This document shows, piece by piece, positions 43,089 to 51,350 of a DNA stretch of 51,688 nt (position 1 is the first letter of the stretch; every line of letters begins with the position of its first letter). Under the pieces are notes generated by a model. The model was not told the DNA's origin. It worked only from the letters and a program-made list of their open reading frames with translations, and searched no databases. The stretch is taken from NCBI GenBank assembly GCA_021797495.1, contig JAJZZO010000012.1, positions 1-51,688 of the forward strand, read 5' to 3'. This DNA is from Microcaldota archaeon. GTDB taxonomy: Archaea > Micrarchaeota > Micrarchaeia > Micrarchaeales > Micrarchaeaceae. The translations under genes were made by a program, and so were the position numbers.

Positions 43089-44846
43089 TTACTCGAAAAG
43101 GCGCATCGCGGTATTTATTAGTGCTATGTGAGAATACGCTTGTGGGAAGTTGCCGAGCAGCTCTCCGGTTTCCCTGTCTATGTCCTCTGACAACAGTCTA
43201 AGCTTGTTTACATGGCTAATTACGCCCTCGAAAAGCTTTACGGCTTCGTCATGCCTTCCTATCCCGTTTAGCGCGTCTATGTACCAGAATGTGCAGGCTA
43301 TAAGCGCATTCTTCGGCATTCCGAAATCATCTCCGGCATTGTACCTCAGTATAAAGCCGTTTTTCATCAGGCCGTTGCCAATGGCTTCGATCGTGCGTAC
43401 CATCTTTTCGTCGGAATAGCTGATGAATCCGAAATAGGGTAGCAGCAGTATGCTTGCGTCGAGCTCTTCCGAACCATATGACTGGGTAAAGGCACCTATC
43501 TTCTCGTTCCACCCCTTTTGCAGCACTTCCGACTTTATTTCGTCCCTTATCCTTGACCATCTTTGCGCATACTCTTTCTTGCCGAAGGCATTAGCTATAT
43601 CTACGCCGCGGTCTAGGGCGACCCAGCACAGCACCTTCGAAAAAGTATAGTATTTGCTCAAAGTCCTGAATTCCCATATGCTGTGGTCTTTGTAGCGCCA
43701 TTCCTTTATGGCCGATTCCACTAAGCCGTAGATAAGTTCCCAATCCGACTCGTTAAGCTTGAAGCTCTTCTTATGGCGTATGTAAAGCAGGTGTATCGCA
43801 TCGAGCAGCTCCCCGAATATATCTACCTGCCTTTGCGTCGCCGCTGCGTTGCCTATGCGCACCGGCCTGGAGCCTTTATAGCCGCTGAGGTTGTCAAGCG
43901 TGCTTTCGGGTATCTCCCTCACGCCGTCAACCTTGAAAAGCACCTGCAGGTTTACGCCGTACTTCCTGTGTATAGAGAGTATCCAATCGAGAAACTCGTT
44001 GGCCACATCGAAGCGGGATATGTTTATCAAAGACATCACGGTAAACGACGCGTCCCTTATCCAGCAGTACCTGTAATCCCAATTGCGCACATCGCCTATT
44101 ATTTCCGGTATGGAGGTTGTCAAAGCCGCTATTATTGCGCCTGTTTCATCAAAGGTCAGCAACCGCAGGGTGAGCACAGATCTGGCAACCAGGTTCCTGT
44201 GCTGTTTTGGCAGCTTGGCGCTCAATATCCAGCCCTCCCAGTACCTTAGAGTTTTCTCCATCTCTTCTTTTACCTCCGCTACAGAATTTTCGGATTTTAT
44301 TTTATTGTATGTGAGTATCATGTATGAATCCGAGGATAACACCAGTGGCTTGGACTCCGTTATTGCGTGCACGTCAAGATTTGAATAGAGATGGAGCTTC
44401 TCCATCTTGTCTGGATTGGAAAATTCTACATGGCCATTGTCTATAGAATACTTCGGTTCCAATGTAGCATATTCGAACATCGGCTTAAGCTCTATTTTTA
44501 CAGATGGTGCACCTCTTATTATTTTTATAAGCCTGTGGAGCTCCGGATCTTTATACAGCCTGCCGTCCACTTTGTAATGGGGAAAGTAGTCGTATAGGTC
44601 AATGGCCCATTCTTTTGACATGAAATGCGTTATGAGAACATTTGAATTCCCCATGTACTCCTGCTTTGTTTCGAATGCGCCTTCAGGGATAATTTTAAAA
44701 TAGCCTCCCTTCTCGACGTCGAGTATCCCTGCGAATATTGACGGCGAATCGAATTTTGGGAAGCACAGCCAGTCTATTGAGGAATCGCTGTGTACCAGCG
44801 CAGCTGTTGCGCAGTTGCCTATTATCCCGTATTCCAGATCCTGCAA
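43089..44846 (-). CDS. Glycoside hydrolase family 15 (glucoamylase/trehalase)
   Basis: A 585-residue protein with the GH15 layout: an N-terminal beta-sandwich (GIIGNCATAALVHSDSSIDWLCFPKFDSPS) and an (alpha/alpha)6 barrel. WDYRYCWIRDASFT lies in the substrate pocket; the general-acid Glu is in DHSIWEFR, and the base Glu in DRETGELLGNFPQAYSH. There is no signal peptide, so it acts inside the cell. Thermoplasma relatives are known as acid trehalases, so trehalose is as likely as maltodextrin. The glucose made would feed the dehydrogenase upstream (9 bases apart, same operon). Confidence 0.92.
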   Translation of the reverse strand: MQDLEYGIIGNCATAALVHSDSSIDWLCFPKFDSPSIFAGILDVEKGGYFKIIPEGAFETKQEYMGNSNVLITHFMSKEWAIDLYDYFPHYKVDGRLYKDPELHRLIKIIRGAPSVKIELKPMFEYATLEPKYSIDNGHVEFSNPDKMEKLHLYSNLDVHAITESKPLVLSSDSYMILTYNKIKSENSVAEVKEEMEKTLRYWEGWILSAKLPKQHRNLVARSVLTLRLLTFDETGAIIAALTTSIPEIIGDVRNWDYRYCWIRDASFTVMSLINISRFDVANEFLDWILSIHRKYGVNLQVLFKVDGVREIPESTLDNLSGYKGSRPVRIGNAAATQRQVDIFGELLDAIHLLYIRHKKSFKLNESDWELIYGLVESAIKEWRYKDHSIWEFRTLSKYYTFSKVLCWVALDRGVDIANAFGKKEYAQRWSRIRDEIKSEVLQKGWNEKIGAFTQSYGSEELDASILLLPYFGFISYSDEKMVRTIEAIGNGLMKNGFILRYNAGDDFGMPKNALIACTFWYIDALNGIGRHDEAVKLFEGVISHVNKLRLLSEDIDRETGELLGNFPQAYSHIALINTAMRLFE

Positions 44847-44855
44847 TTCAGCACC

Positions 44856-45929
44856 TCAACCCATCACAATTACGTTCTTTATCTGCTCCCTGTCTGAAAG
44901 CATATCGTAGCTGAAGTCTTCAAGCCTTATCCTTCTCGTTATCATGCTTTTTAGCAGTCCAGGGTTTGAAGACTCGATGCTTGCCATGTCCTGTACGCCT
45001 TTTATGAAATGCGATATGTTTGAATTCACGCTCCCCACTACCACTTTGTTCCCTAGAACCATGTTGTAGTTGAATTCACCTATGTCTATGTTCTCGGAGT
45101 AGCTCTCCCCGGTAACGCTCAGGAGGCAAAGCACACCGTTTATGGAAGGCAGATTGAGCGCGCTTGCAACCGCTTTCGGGCTTCCGGTTAGCTCTACGGC
45201 AATGTCTATACGCTTGCCGAGCTTTGCAGGAAGCTCTTCTATCGGCGTGTCCATGGAATTTATATGAGTTATGCCCATCTTTGAATATATGTTGTCCTTT
45301 ATGGGATTATTTTCGGTCCTGTCAACCGATACCACATCAATACCGTTAAGCCTGAGTATCATCGCTGCGAAGAGCCCTACGGTACCCGTGCCAAGCACTA
45401 TTGCGTTCTTCGGCTGCCACACCATTCTCTTCTGGACCTCGAATACCTGCTTTACCGCTTTCTCCGCTATGCTTAGCGGCTCGAGCATGACAGCGGCTTC
45501 GGAAATGCTTTCCGGTATCTTTACCAGGTACTCCTGCTTTTCCTTGTAGTACTCTGCCATGTAGCCGTTTTCTCCCTTTATACCCCTTTCGAGATAATCG
45601 CCCTTTATGCACATGTCCGATTCCCCGCTTTTGCAGTTTATGCAGTCGTCCGGGCGCCTTACCGTTGCCACGACAGTATCCCCGACGCTTATGCCGTTGA
45701 CAGCCGAGCCCACCTTTTCCACGGTGCCTATGGACTCGTGCCCGGGTATCAGAAAGCCCTGGCCCTTTGGCGCTTCCCCGTAAAGGCCGTTGCCCAGCTC
45801 CTTGTCCGTTCCGTCGAGCCCCAGCATTTTTACTTTTACAAGAACCTCGTTCTCGCTTATCTCAGGGATATCCATGTCCATTATTTCCAGGCTTCCCTTC
45901 TGTTTCGGTATTATCGTTCCAGCCTTCAC
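44856..45929 (-). CDS. gdh: Glucose 1-dehydrogenase, zinc-dependent MDR family
   Basis: A 357-residue enzyme oxidising glucose to gluconolactone with NAD(P), the first step of the archaeal Entner-Doudoroff routes. The Zn-site begins GLDGTDKELGNG: Asp replaces the usual Cys, as in Haloferax-type glucose dehydrogenase. PGHESIG supplies His and Glu, and CINCKSGESDMC is the second (lobe) zinc site with three Cys. The nucleotide fold shows VLGTGTVGLFAAM. It is the first gene of the operon with GH15. Threonine/alcohol dehydrogenases are less likely because of the GTD and lobe pattern. Confidence 0.88.
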   Translation of the reverse strand: MKAGTIIPKQKGSLEIMDMDIPEISENEVLVKVKMLGLDGTDKELGNGLYGEAPKGQGFLIPGHESIGTVEKVGSAVNGISVGDTVVATVRRPDDCINCKSGESDMCIKGDYLERGIKGENGYMAEYYKEKQEYLVKIPESISEAAVMLEPLSIAEKAVKQVFEVQKRMVWQPKNAIVLGTGTVGLFAAMILRLNGIDVVSVDRTENNPIKDNIYSKMGITHINSMDTPIEELPAKLGKRIDIAVELTGSPKAVASALNLPSINGVLCLLSVTGESYSENIDIGEFNYNMVLGNKVVVGSVNSNISHFIKGVQDMASIESSNPGLLKSMITRRIRLEDFSYDMLSDREQIKNVIVMG

Positions 45930-45973
45930 CTATCTCACCCGAATATGTTCTGATTCATGCATGTGCCACACCA

Positions 45974-46708
45974 TTATGCCAAAAGTTTGAATATGCTTAA
46001 TACATAATCCCTTGTCTTTTTAAATTCCGGAAGTTCCTTTACGTACGGCTTCAGCTCTTCCCATTTTTTTCCAAGCAAGTCTATCCTTTCCGAAAATTTT
46101 TTAAGCGAATATTTTGGCACATCGCCGAATACGCGGCTTTTTGATTTGAGGTATATTAGATGGAAGTCTATGTTTGTGCCTTTTTCCAAGAGAAATTTTA
46201 AATCGTAAAGGTCCCTGGGCTGGTCACGTTTTTCGTCCATTATCGCGTTTACTTTTTCCGCCAGGATCTCCCTTGTATCCATTACTTTGAGCATTATTGG
46301 ATTCCCTTCGCTCTTTATCATCTTTTTTATAGGAGGGATAATCGGAGTGTCAAAAACAACGTCTATTTTTATTGAAATCCTTGCGCTTATCAGATTAGAG
46401 TAGAAATCCAGGATAAAAACCTGCATGCTGGAATGCCTGGTTATTTCCGATTCCCAGTCGTTTTCAATGTTTATAACTTTCGAATCGAGGTTATTTATCG
46501 CTTCGCTTATTACAGCTATTTCACCCTTGTCCAGGTCAAAATCCAAATCCTCGGAAAACCTATTTAACCCGTACGCGATTTCCATGGCTGTGCCGCCCTT
46601 AAAAACCGGCGCATCGCTTACCGCATATATTTCACGCAGCAATAACTGCTGTATGCGCTGTTTTTCCCTTTGCTCATCTGTAAACCATTCTTCCAATTTA
46701 TCACGCAT
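45974..46708 (-). CDS. abiEii: AbiEii toxin, nucleotidyltransferase (system 1)
   Basis: A 244-residue nucleotidyltransferase-fold toxin: FKGGTAMEIAYGLNRFSEDLDFDL holds the GG-T and metal D-x-D motifs, ISIKIDVVFDTP a further acidic strand, and REILAEKVNAIMDEKRDQPRDLYDL the conserved C-terminal motif. AbiEii/MenT-type toxins transfer nucleotides to tRNA or GTP sites and give phage-related abortive infection in bacteria. It overlaps the antitoxin by eight bases. The coding sequence is A/T-richer than system 2. Confidence 0.9.
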   Translation of the reverse strand: MRDKLEEWFTDEQREKQRIQQLLLREIYAVSDAPVFKGGTAMEIAYGLNRFSEDLDFDLDKGEIAVISEAINNLDSKVINIENDWESEITRHSSMQVFILDFYSNLISARISIKIDVVFDTPIIPPIKKMIKSEGNPIMLKVMDTREILAEKVNAIMDEKRDQPRDLYDLKFLLEKGTNIDFHLIYLKSKSRVFGDVPKYSLKKFSERIDLLGKKWEELKPYVKELPEFKKTRDYVLSIFKLLA

Positions 46709-47369
46709 GGATTTTTTCCCTGTTTTTTCCGTACATTTTTGGCTGCAGTGATTTTGGGCTGGCGTAAAGCCTATTCAGGTCTGAGCAGTCTATTGAATAA
46801 CGCGTTTCCAGAAATACGGCAAGCCTTTTTGCAAGCTCCCTGTTGCCCAACTGGATCGCGTAATTTTTTAATACGTCCATTTTAATAACGCCTCTTTCCA
46901 CCCCTGCGTCGAATTCCTCAGTGTACCAAATTGCCTTTTTAAGATAAAGCGCATCTATGAATGCTTTTTCAGGCGTAGCCACCAGCGCGTCGTTTACCTC
47001 TTTGAACCCGAACATCAGCTTTTTATTTACCTTTATGAAATTTATCATGTATTTGTGGAAAAGCAACGGTTTGTGCCTTGCCGTGGTAATCACGTATTTT
47101 TCCATAGGCAGCTGTGTGGTGAGGTTGTAATACCTAAGTGCGCTAATCAGGGAAATATACGAAGGATAAACTATATGGGACGCAATTATGTCGTCTGAAA
47201 CTCCCATGACTGCATATTTGCCCTTTTCTATTCTCATTATTCCATCGCGGCTGTTAAGGAACTTGGCAGTATATAAAGCGGATTTTTCCAATATTTTTGA
47301 TGCCTCTTTCACAGTAAATACAGATATGCCATTTTCTTTTAGGAATGAAATGAAATCGGAATATTGCAT
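46701..47369 (-). CDS. abiEi: AbiEi antitoxin (system 1)
   Basis: A 222-residue protein with an N-terminal winged helix-turn-helix (FTVKEASKILEKSALYTAKFLNSRDGIMRIEKGKYAV) and the AbiEi C-terminal domain (ISLISALRYYNLTTQLP, FIKVNKKLMFGFKEVN). Antitoxins of this family bind their promoter and repress the operon. A palindrome, ATGTACAT, lies upstream at 47403-47410. The homologous protein at 49178 shares NITTQLP-like and FVKVDKKIMYGF segments, so the two systems are related but clearly diverged. Confidence 0.88.
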   Translation of the reverse strand: MQYSDFISFLKENGISVFTVKEASKILEKSALYTAKFLNSRDGIMRIEKGKYAVMGVSDDIIASHIVYPSYISLISALRYYNLTTQLPMEKYVITTARHKPLLFHKYMINFIKVNKKLMFGFKEVNDALVATPEKAFIDALYLKKAIWYTEEFDAGVERGVIKMDVLKNYAIQLGNRELAKRLAVFLETRYSIDCSDLNRLYASPKSLQPKMYGKNREKIHA

Positions 47370-47402
47370 GATTGATAATCGTACTATTAATATAAAAGCT
47401 TT

Positions 47403-47410
47403 ATGTACAT
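47403..47410. promoter_or_regulatory. Palindrome upstream of AbiE system 1
   Basis: ATGTACAT is an 8-bp perfect palindrome 34 bases before the AbiEi start, next to the TATA-like CTTTTATATTAATAG on the minus strand (about 47385-47399). It may be the antitoxin operator. The half-site ATGTA also occurs in the palindromes of the other two toxin-antitoxin promoters here. Confidence 0.3.
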
Positions 47411-47458
47411 TATTATTACTAAAATGGTATATTAATGCATAGAAATACCGCAGATATG

Positions 47459-48079
47459 CTATGCCAGCTTTGACAGCATTACCCTTGCAGGTGCTGCATC
47501 TCCGTCATATTTTATTGGCAATCCGTAGAACGAATACCTTCCAGGAGTTATGCCCTTTAGCACAAGCCCTTCGTATATCAATATCCCAGAGCTTAAAAGC
47601 GCCTTGTGCACCGACATGTCACTGCCGTACTTTTCTATGCTCAGGTAGTCTATGCCAACGGCCTTTATGTGCATGGACTTGAGGTATCTTGCACCATCGA
47701 TTGCAAGGCTTGCGAAATCCTTCCTGAATTTTTTATACGTATGCCTTGAGTTTTCCGTCTTTAACAGCACTATGCCGTTCCTTTTTATCCCGTGTGCCTT
47801 TAAGTCCGATGCTGTTATCAGTTTTCCGGCCATGGTTGCGTCTATGACTACAGCTTCACCGAAAAAGTCGCTTATGGGCCTTTTGCCGAGTTTCCAGCCG
47901 TTATGCATGGCATGGTACCCTGCGTCCACATGCGTTCCAGTGTGGCTTTCGATGCATATAAGCGATTGGTTGACTCCGTCTTTTTTCATATTTTTGGACA
48001 TTTTTATTTTCGGTTTCACGTTCTTAGGATAAGTTAGCATGCCGCCATTGAGCTCCATTGAGATGTCCATTATACGCAT
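47459..48079 (-). CDS. Putative cyclase / kynurenine-formamidase-like hydrolase
   Basis: A 206-residue metal hydrolase of the cyclase family: ISMELNGGMLTYP at the start, ESHTGTHVDAGYHAMHNGW as the metal motif HxGTHxDxxxH, and AVGIDYLSIEKYGSD near the end. Members include kynurenine formamidase and isatin hydrolase; the substrate is not decided by sequence. There is no kynurenine gene nearby. Confidence 0.85.
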   Translation of the reverse strand: MRIMDISMELNGGMLTYPKNVKPKIKMSKNMKKDGVNQSLICIESHTGTHVDAGYHAMHNGWKLGKRPISDFFGEAVVIDATMAGKLITASDLKAHGIKRNGIVLLKTENSRHTYKKFRKDFASLAIDGARYLKSMHIKAVGIDYLSIEKYGSDMSVHKALLSSGILIYEGLVLKGITPGRYSFYGLPIKYDGDAAPARVMLSKLA

Positions 48080-48138
48080 ATGTCTCTATTCAGCATTAAG
48101 GTATAAATTAGTTAACCGATCCGGAATGGGCATGCTTT

Positions 48139-48855
48139 TTAGTTAATCTTAGTCTGCTTTAACTGAGCTTGGGTGGATTCATTTGCAGAGCCGGCGTGGC
48201 TACCTGAAGCGTATAACGCCCCTTTTATCACTGAAGATATTCTGTTTGCCACCTCTTCTACTGTTGAACTATTTTCTATTACTTTGAATCTCGATTCCCT
48301 AACGTATCTTTTAAGGAGCTGTATGTGCTCGGAATCGTCCTGCTCTATCATGGTTTTGTGTACCCTGTCTTTTCCATCAGCCCTATTCCTGAAACGCTCC
48401 CTCAGCGTTTCTGTATCTGCGGTCAGGTATATTAATAGGTCGGGTTTTACAAAACCAGCCCATGCTTTTATCACATTATAAAGCAAACCCGAAGATTCAT
48501 ATCTTTCTGTTTTTCCCGAAGCGATTTTTGCGGCTTCCAACATGAAAGAGAAGGCGTAGGGTGATCTTTGCAGCAATATAACGTCGTATTTTTTCCTGTT
48601 TACCCAAGCGCTTTGCTCCAATGCTATGTAACTAATGGTGTGATATATCCCTGAACGTGCCAGAGCCCTAAATGAGTCTATTTCACCCTCTGAAAATTTT
48701 TTAAGGAGACCTGATAGAAAACCGGTTTCCATTGCATACCTTTTCGCATCAAATGTAAGTATGCCTTCGCTGGAAAGTTTTGATTCTACTGCATTGGACA
48801 AAGTAGTCTTGCCTGCACATGGCTTCCCATCTATCACAATTTTAAAGACCATCAC
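48139..48855 (-). CDS. Thymidylate-kinase-like P-loop kinase
   Basis: A 238-residue P-loop NMP/deoxynucleoside-kinase-like protein with VIDGKPCAGKTTLSNAV as Walker A, LLQRSPYAFSFML in the DRY/lid region, and TADTETLRERFRNRADGKDRVH as the lid. The GKPCAGKTT loop and the R-rich lid resemble dTMP kinases, but the canonical DR(Y/F) motif reads QRSPY, so it may act on another nucleoside. The tail after residue 215 is Ser/Gln-rich. It ends just before the accessory region. Confidence 0.7.
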   Translation of the reverse strand: MMVFKIVIDGKPCAGKTTLSNAVESKLSSEGILTFDAKRYAMETGFLSGLLKKFSEGEIDSFRALARSGIYHTISYIALEQSAWVNRKKYDVILLQRSPYAFSFMLEAAKIASGKTERYESSGLLYNVIKAWAGFVKPDLLIYLTADTETLRERFRNRADGKDRVHKTMIEQDDSEHIQLLKRYVRESRFKVIENSSTVEEVANRISSVIKGALYASGSHAGSANESTQAQLKQTKIN

Positions 48856-48948
48856 ATCATCTTATAAACAAGCAGCATGGACATTGGCAAATATTTATAG
48901 CTTATCTTAACAAGGAAAATCCATAGCGAAATGCATTGGTTCTCTACT

Positions 48949-48970
48949 TAAAAAGATATCTGTCATAGTA
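48949..48970 (+). repeat. Left copy of the 22-bp imperfect direct repeat
   Basis: This 22-bp segment matches 51372-51393 at 20 of 22 positions. The match starts with TAAAAAG and ends with a perfect 12-base core, TCTGTCATAGTA. The two mismatches fall at positions 8 and 10. The copies flank a transporter relic, AbiE system 2, a winged-helix relic and VapBC, a 2.4-kb stretch, as attachment-site or target duplications would. Confidence 0.45.
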
Positions 48971-49138
48971 TGATAAGCACCGTTCTTTGCAGCATAATAG
49001 GCAGCTTCACGTACCAAGAGGTTCTTGGTGGCATGGTCCTGGTTGCGGGCATATTGGTGATAAGCATGGCAAAGGGGAAGAGCGTTCTCCGCGGCGTACG
49101 CGCGCGTAAAACTCCGCATAAACAGCTATTCACAAAGG
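48970..49138 (+). pseudogene. Relic of a DMT/EamA transporter C-terminus
   Basis: The frame beginning at 48970 gives STVLCSII, then TYQEVLGGMVLVAGILVIS, the last-helix pattern of EamA drug/metabolite transporters (family EVLGGxLVLAGIxLV). The other nine helices are absent and no open frame precedes it. The coding resemblance ends near 49080, and the nominal frame runs into the TATA box of the next gene. It seems to be the stump of a transporter gene broken where the accessory segment was inserted. Confidence 0.5.
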
Positions 49139-49150
49139 TTATAAATATAT
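49139..49150 (+). promoter_or_regulatory. TATA box of AbiE system 2
   Basis: TTATAAATATAT lies 27-38 bases before the ATG at 49178, the normal archaeal distance for a short-leader transcript. Confidence 0.5.
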
Positions 49151-49154
49151 TATC

Positions 49155-49168
49155 TATGTAAATACATA
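49155..49168. promoter_or_regulatory. Palindromic operator of AbiE system 2
   Basis: TATGTA and TACATA are perfect 6-bp arms separated by AA, placed between the TATA box and the AbiEi start. The position would let the winged-helix antitoxin block transcription initiation. Confidence 0.4.
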
Positions 49169-49177
49169 TTGGTACTG

Positions 49178-49798
49178 ATGAAGGCAGAGGATCTGGTGAA
49201 AAGGCTCGAAGAGCTGGACATGCCCGTATTCACCACCCGCGACGCGGCCAGCATCATGAACAAGGGCCGTCCATACACCAAGGTGTTTTTGGGCCAACTG
49301 GTGAGGAGAGGTGCCATAGAGAAGGTGGAACGCGGCAGGTACTGCCTGAACGGCACCTCGCCCTACGTGATAGCTTCAAGGATAACTGACAGATCGTACA
49401 TAGCCCTGAAGAGCGCCGCTAGGTTCCACAATATCACCACGCAGCTGCCTAAGTCCATCATTGTCTTCAGCACGAAATACCACAGGAGATTGCGCATAAA
49501 AGGCGGCTACACGGCGGAGTTCGTGAAAGTGGACAAGAAAATTATGTATGGTTTCAGGGAATATAATGGCGCTTACGTGTCCGATATAGAAAAGATATTC
49601 GTGGACGACGTATACTATCACAGGCGCTTCTTCTACGACGAGGAGCTCGAGACGGCAGTCTCAAGGGGGATGCTCGATAGGGCCAGGCTCCTGAAGTACG
49701 CAGGCATGCTGCAGAACCCGAAGACCGCGACAAGACTTCGCAAAGCTCTTGCCGAATTCGATGCGAAGAGAAAAGAGGGTCATACTTATGCCCATTGA
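49178..49798 (+). CDS. abiEi: AbiEi antitoxin (system 2)
   Basis: A 206-residue antitoxin with an N-terminal winged helix (FTTRDAASIMNKGRPYTKVFLGQLVRRGAIEKVERGRYCL) and the AbiEi domain (YIALKSAARFHNITTQLP, FVKVDKKIMYGFREYNG). It represses its own operon in the known family. The coding sequence is clearly G/C-richer (57% in a 60-base sample) than the AbiE system 1 genes, pointing to separate acquisition. I start at ATG 49178 rather than TTG 49169. It overlaps the toxin gene by 11 bases. Confidence 0.9.
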   Translation: MKAEDLVKRLEELDMPVFTTRDAASIMNKGRPYTKVFLGQLVRRGAIEKVERGRYCLNGTSPYVIASRITDRSYIALKSAARFHNITTQLPKSIIVFSTKYHRRLRIKGGYTAEFVKVDKKIMYGFREYNGAYVSDIEKIFVDDVYYHRRFFYDEELETAVSRGMLDRARLLKYAGMLQNPKTATRLRKALAEFDAKRKEGHTYAH

Positions 49799-50528
49799 CG
49801 AAAAGCCATGGCTCATCGACGAGCAGCGCGCACTGAGGGAGCTGCAGCTCTTCTTCCTGTGCAGGCTCTACAAAGACAGAAGCGATCTGGTGTTCAAGGG
49901 CGGAACCTCTCTTGACCTTTTCTACGGTTCGAACCGGTTCTCCGAGGACCTGGATTTCGACTGCGAAGACTTGGAAGGCCTTTCATCGATTGACGAAGCC
50001 ATAGAAGCACTGGAAACCGACGCTGAGCATACCGTCCTCAACGATTGGACCAGAGAGCGCTCTGTGGGCAGGGGCTTCACAAGATACCTGCTTAGGGTAT
50101 CGAGCTTAGGCACAAAGAGCCTTGTGAACTTCATGATAGATTATTCCGTCGATACGCCCAAATACGCGCCGGCCCTGATACCGCTGAAGTGCGACAAGTC
50201 GCTGGTGAGCGTAGCAGTCATGCAGGAGAGGGAGATACTGGCAGAGAAGGTGAGAGCCATAATGGAGCGGGAAAAGGCGCGTGACCTCTATGACCTGTAC
50301 CACCTTGTAGAGGTAAGGAAGGTACACGCAGACATCAGGGATATATACGAAAAATGCAAGCGGGGCGCTTCGGGAAAGCCAGTTGCATACTCGTTCACAG
50401 CCTTTAGAAAAAGGGTCCTTGCCTTAAGGAGCAGGTGGAAAGACCTCGACACGCTGCTCGAGAACCCCAAAACGTACAGGTTTGAGAACGTGTCAGAATG
50501 CATACTGGATGCATTCAGGTCGCTCTAG
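49788..50528 (+). CDS. abiEii: AbiEii toxin, nucleotidyltransferase (system 2)
   Basis: A 246-residue nucleotidyltransferase toxin with DLVFKGGTSLDLFYGSNRFSEDLDFDCED (GG-S-T and D-x-D), NFMIDYSVDTP and REILAEKVRAIMEREKARDLYDL. I use ATG 49788, which overlaps the antitoxin end in the usual way; the longer frame from 49749 lies inside the antitoxin. It is homologous to the toxin at 45974, though the two differ clearly in sequence and base composition. A small inverted repeat GCACC/GGTGC lies just past its stop. Confidence 0.92.
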   Translation: MPIDEKPWLIDEQRALRELQLFFLCRLYKDRSDLVFKGGTSLDLFYGSNRFSEDLDFDCEDLEGLSSIDEAIEALETDAEHTVLNDWTRERSVGRGFTRYLLRVSSLGTKSLVNFMIDYSVDTPKYAPALIPLKCDKSLVSVAVMQEREILAEKVRAIMEREKARDLYDLYHLVEVRKVHADIRDIYEKCKRGASGKPVAYSFTAFRKRVLALRSRWKDLDTLLENPKTYRFENVSECILDAFRSL

Positions 50529-50580
50529 CGACGTTATGCCAAAGCACCATTTTAGGTGCCATAAACCAGTTAAGGCTGTG

Positions 50581-50730
50581 TTACCATTGACCCTCAGCGA
50601 TTATGTAAAAAGCGCCCCTCGTCCTTCCCATCTTATTCAATATGTCCTCTTTCACGAGTTTAGATAGATCCGCTATCGCGGTCGGAGCAGCCACTACAGG
50701 AGATCCGAGGCGTTGCGTTGGGACGACGGC
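50581..50730 (-). pseudogene. Relic of a winged-helix domain (Fic- or AAA-type C-terminus)
   Basis: On the minus strand, directly after and in frame with the VapC stop, the frame reads IADLSKLVKEDILNKMGRTRGAFYII before a TAA at 50581. That is the wing of a winged helix as found at the end of Fic or AlbA/helicase-like proteins (pattern LKELVEKGILKKVGxGRGTxY). No start or upstream domain is present. It appears to be the last part of a destroyed gene. Confidence 0.4.
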
Positions 50731-51105
50731 TTAGACTATCATTATGCCGCCGCTGTTTATCTGTTCGAAGTCCTTATCCTTGGTGATGAGAGCCTCGCCA
50801 TTGGCGAGCGCGATAGCAGCTATCATTATATCGTTTTCGTTTATCATTGTGCCTTTGCCTTTCAGATAAGCATATATGGCGGCAGCTTTTGAGGCGGCCT
50901 TGCTATCAAACGGATAAATAGCAAGTTTGCTGAGCAGCTGTTGCGCAGCGTCTTTTTTGATCATATCGCTGTGTCGCAGGAGTTCGTATTCTGTGATGGA
51001 AGTGGTGGAAACCATCCCGTTTTTTGAATGGGATACAACAAAATCTCTGATCCTTAAGTCTCCCTTCAGGATGCCTATTATTACGCTCGTATCTAAGCAC
51101 GACAT
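50731..51105 (-). CDS. vapC: VapC toxin, PIN-domain ribonuclease
   Basis: A 124-residue PIN-domain protein: MSCLDTSVIIGIL gives the first Asp, TTSITEYELLRH the Glu, INENDIMIAAIAL the second Asp, and LITKDKDFEQI the last acidic residues. It cleaves RNA with Mg2+, often tRNA or rRNA, and is held inactive by the VapB antitoxin encoded four bases upstream. The operon reads on the minus strand. Confidence 0.92.
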   Translation of the reverse strand: MSCLDTSVIIGILKGDLRIRDFVVSHSKNGMVSTTSITEYELLRHSDMIKKDAAQQLLSKLAIYPFDSKAASKAAAIYAYLKGKGTMINENDIMIAAIALANGEALITKDKDFEQINSGGIMIV

Positions 51106-51109
51106 TAAA

Positions 51110-51337
51110 TCACCATTCGGCGTTCCTTCCGAGACTGCCTTTCCTCTCGGCCTCTATGAGCTTTTCGAGCCTACTCATGCTATTGCCTTTTTTGAGCATC
51201 CCGAAAAACTCCATTACATCGTCGAGGTTATTCCTGCCTTTAACCATCTCTTTTATTGCCTCTGAAAAGCTTTTGCTCCCTTTTGCCTTCATCAAAATTC
51301 CGTAAACTTCATCGGATACTGATATCTGTTTTGCCAC
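51110..51337 (-). CDS. vapB: VapB antitoxin
   Basis: A 75-residue protein with an AbrB/ribbon-like or helical start (KQISVSDEVYGILMKAKGSKSFSEAIKEMVKG) typical of archaeal DUF217/VapB antitoxins and a charged tail (SRLEKLIEAERKG) that would wrap the PIN toxin. It starts with GTG. A perfect 14-bp palindrome lies 13 bases upstream, fitting autorepression by the VapBC complex. Confidence 0.85.
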   Translation of the reverse strand: MAKQISVSDEVYGILMKAKGSKSFSEAIKEMVKGRNNLDDVMEFFGMLKKGNSMSRLEKLIEAERKGSLGRNAEW

Positions 51338-51350
51338 GGTATCATCTATA

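Noticed and set aside
43773-44249. 158-residue plus-strand frame opposite the GH15 gene
   Set aside because: It is a long shadow frame; the minus-strand GH15 motifs are unambiguous.
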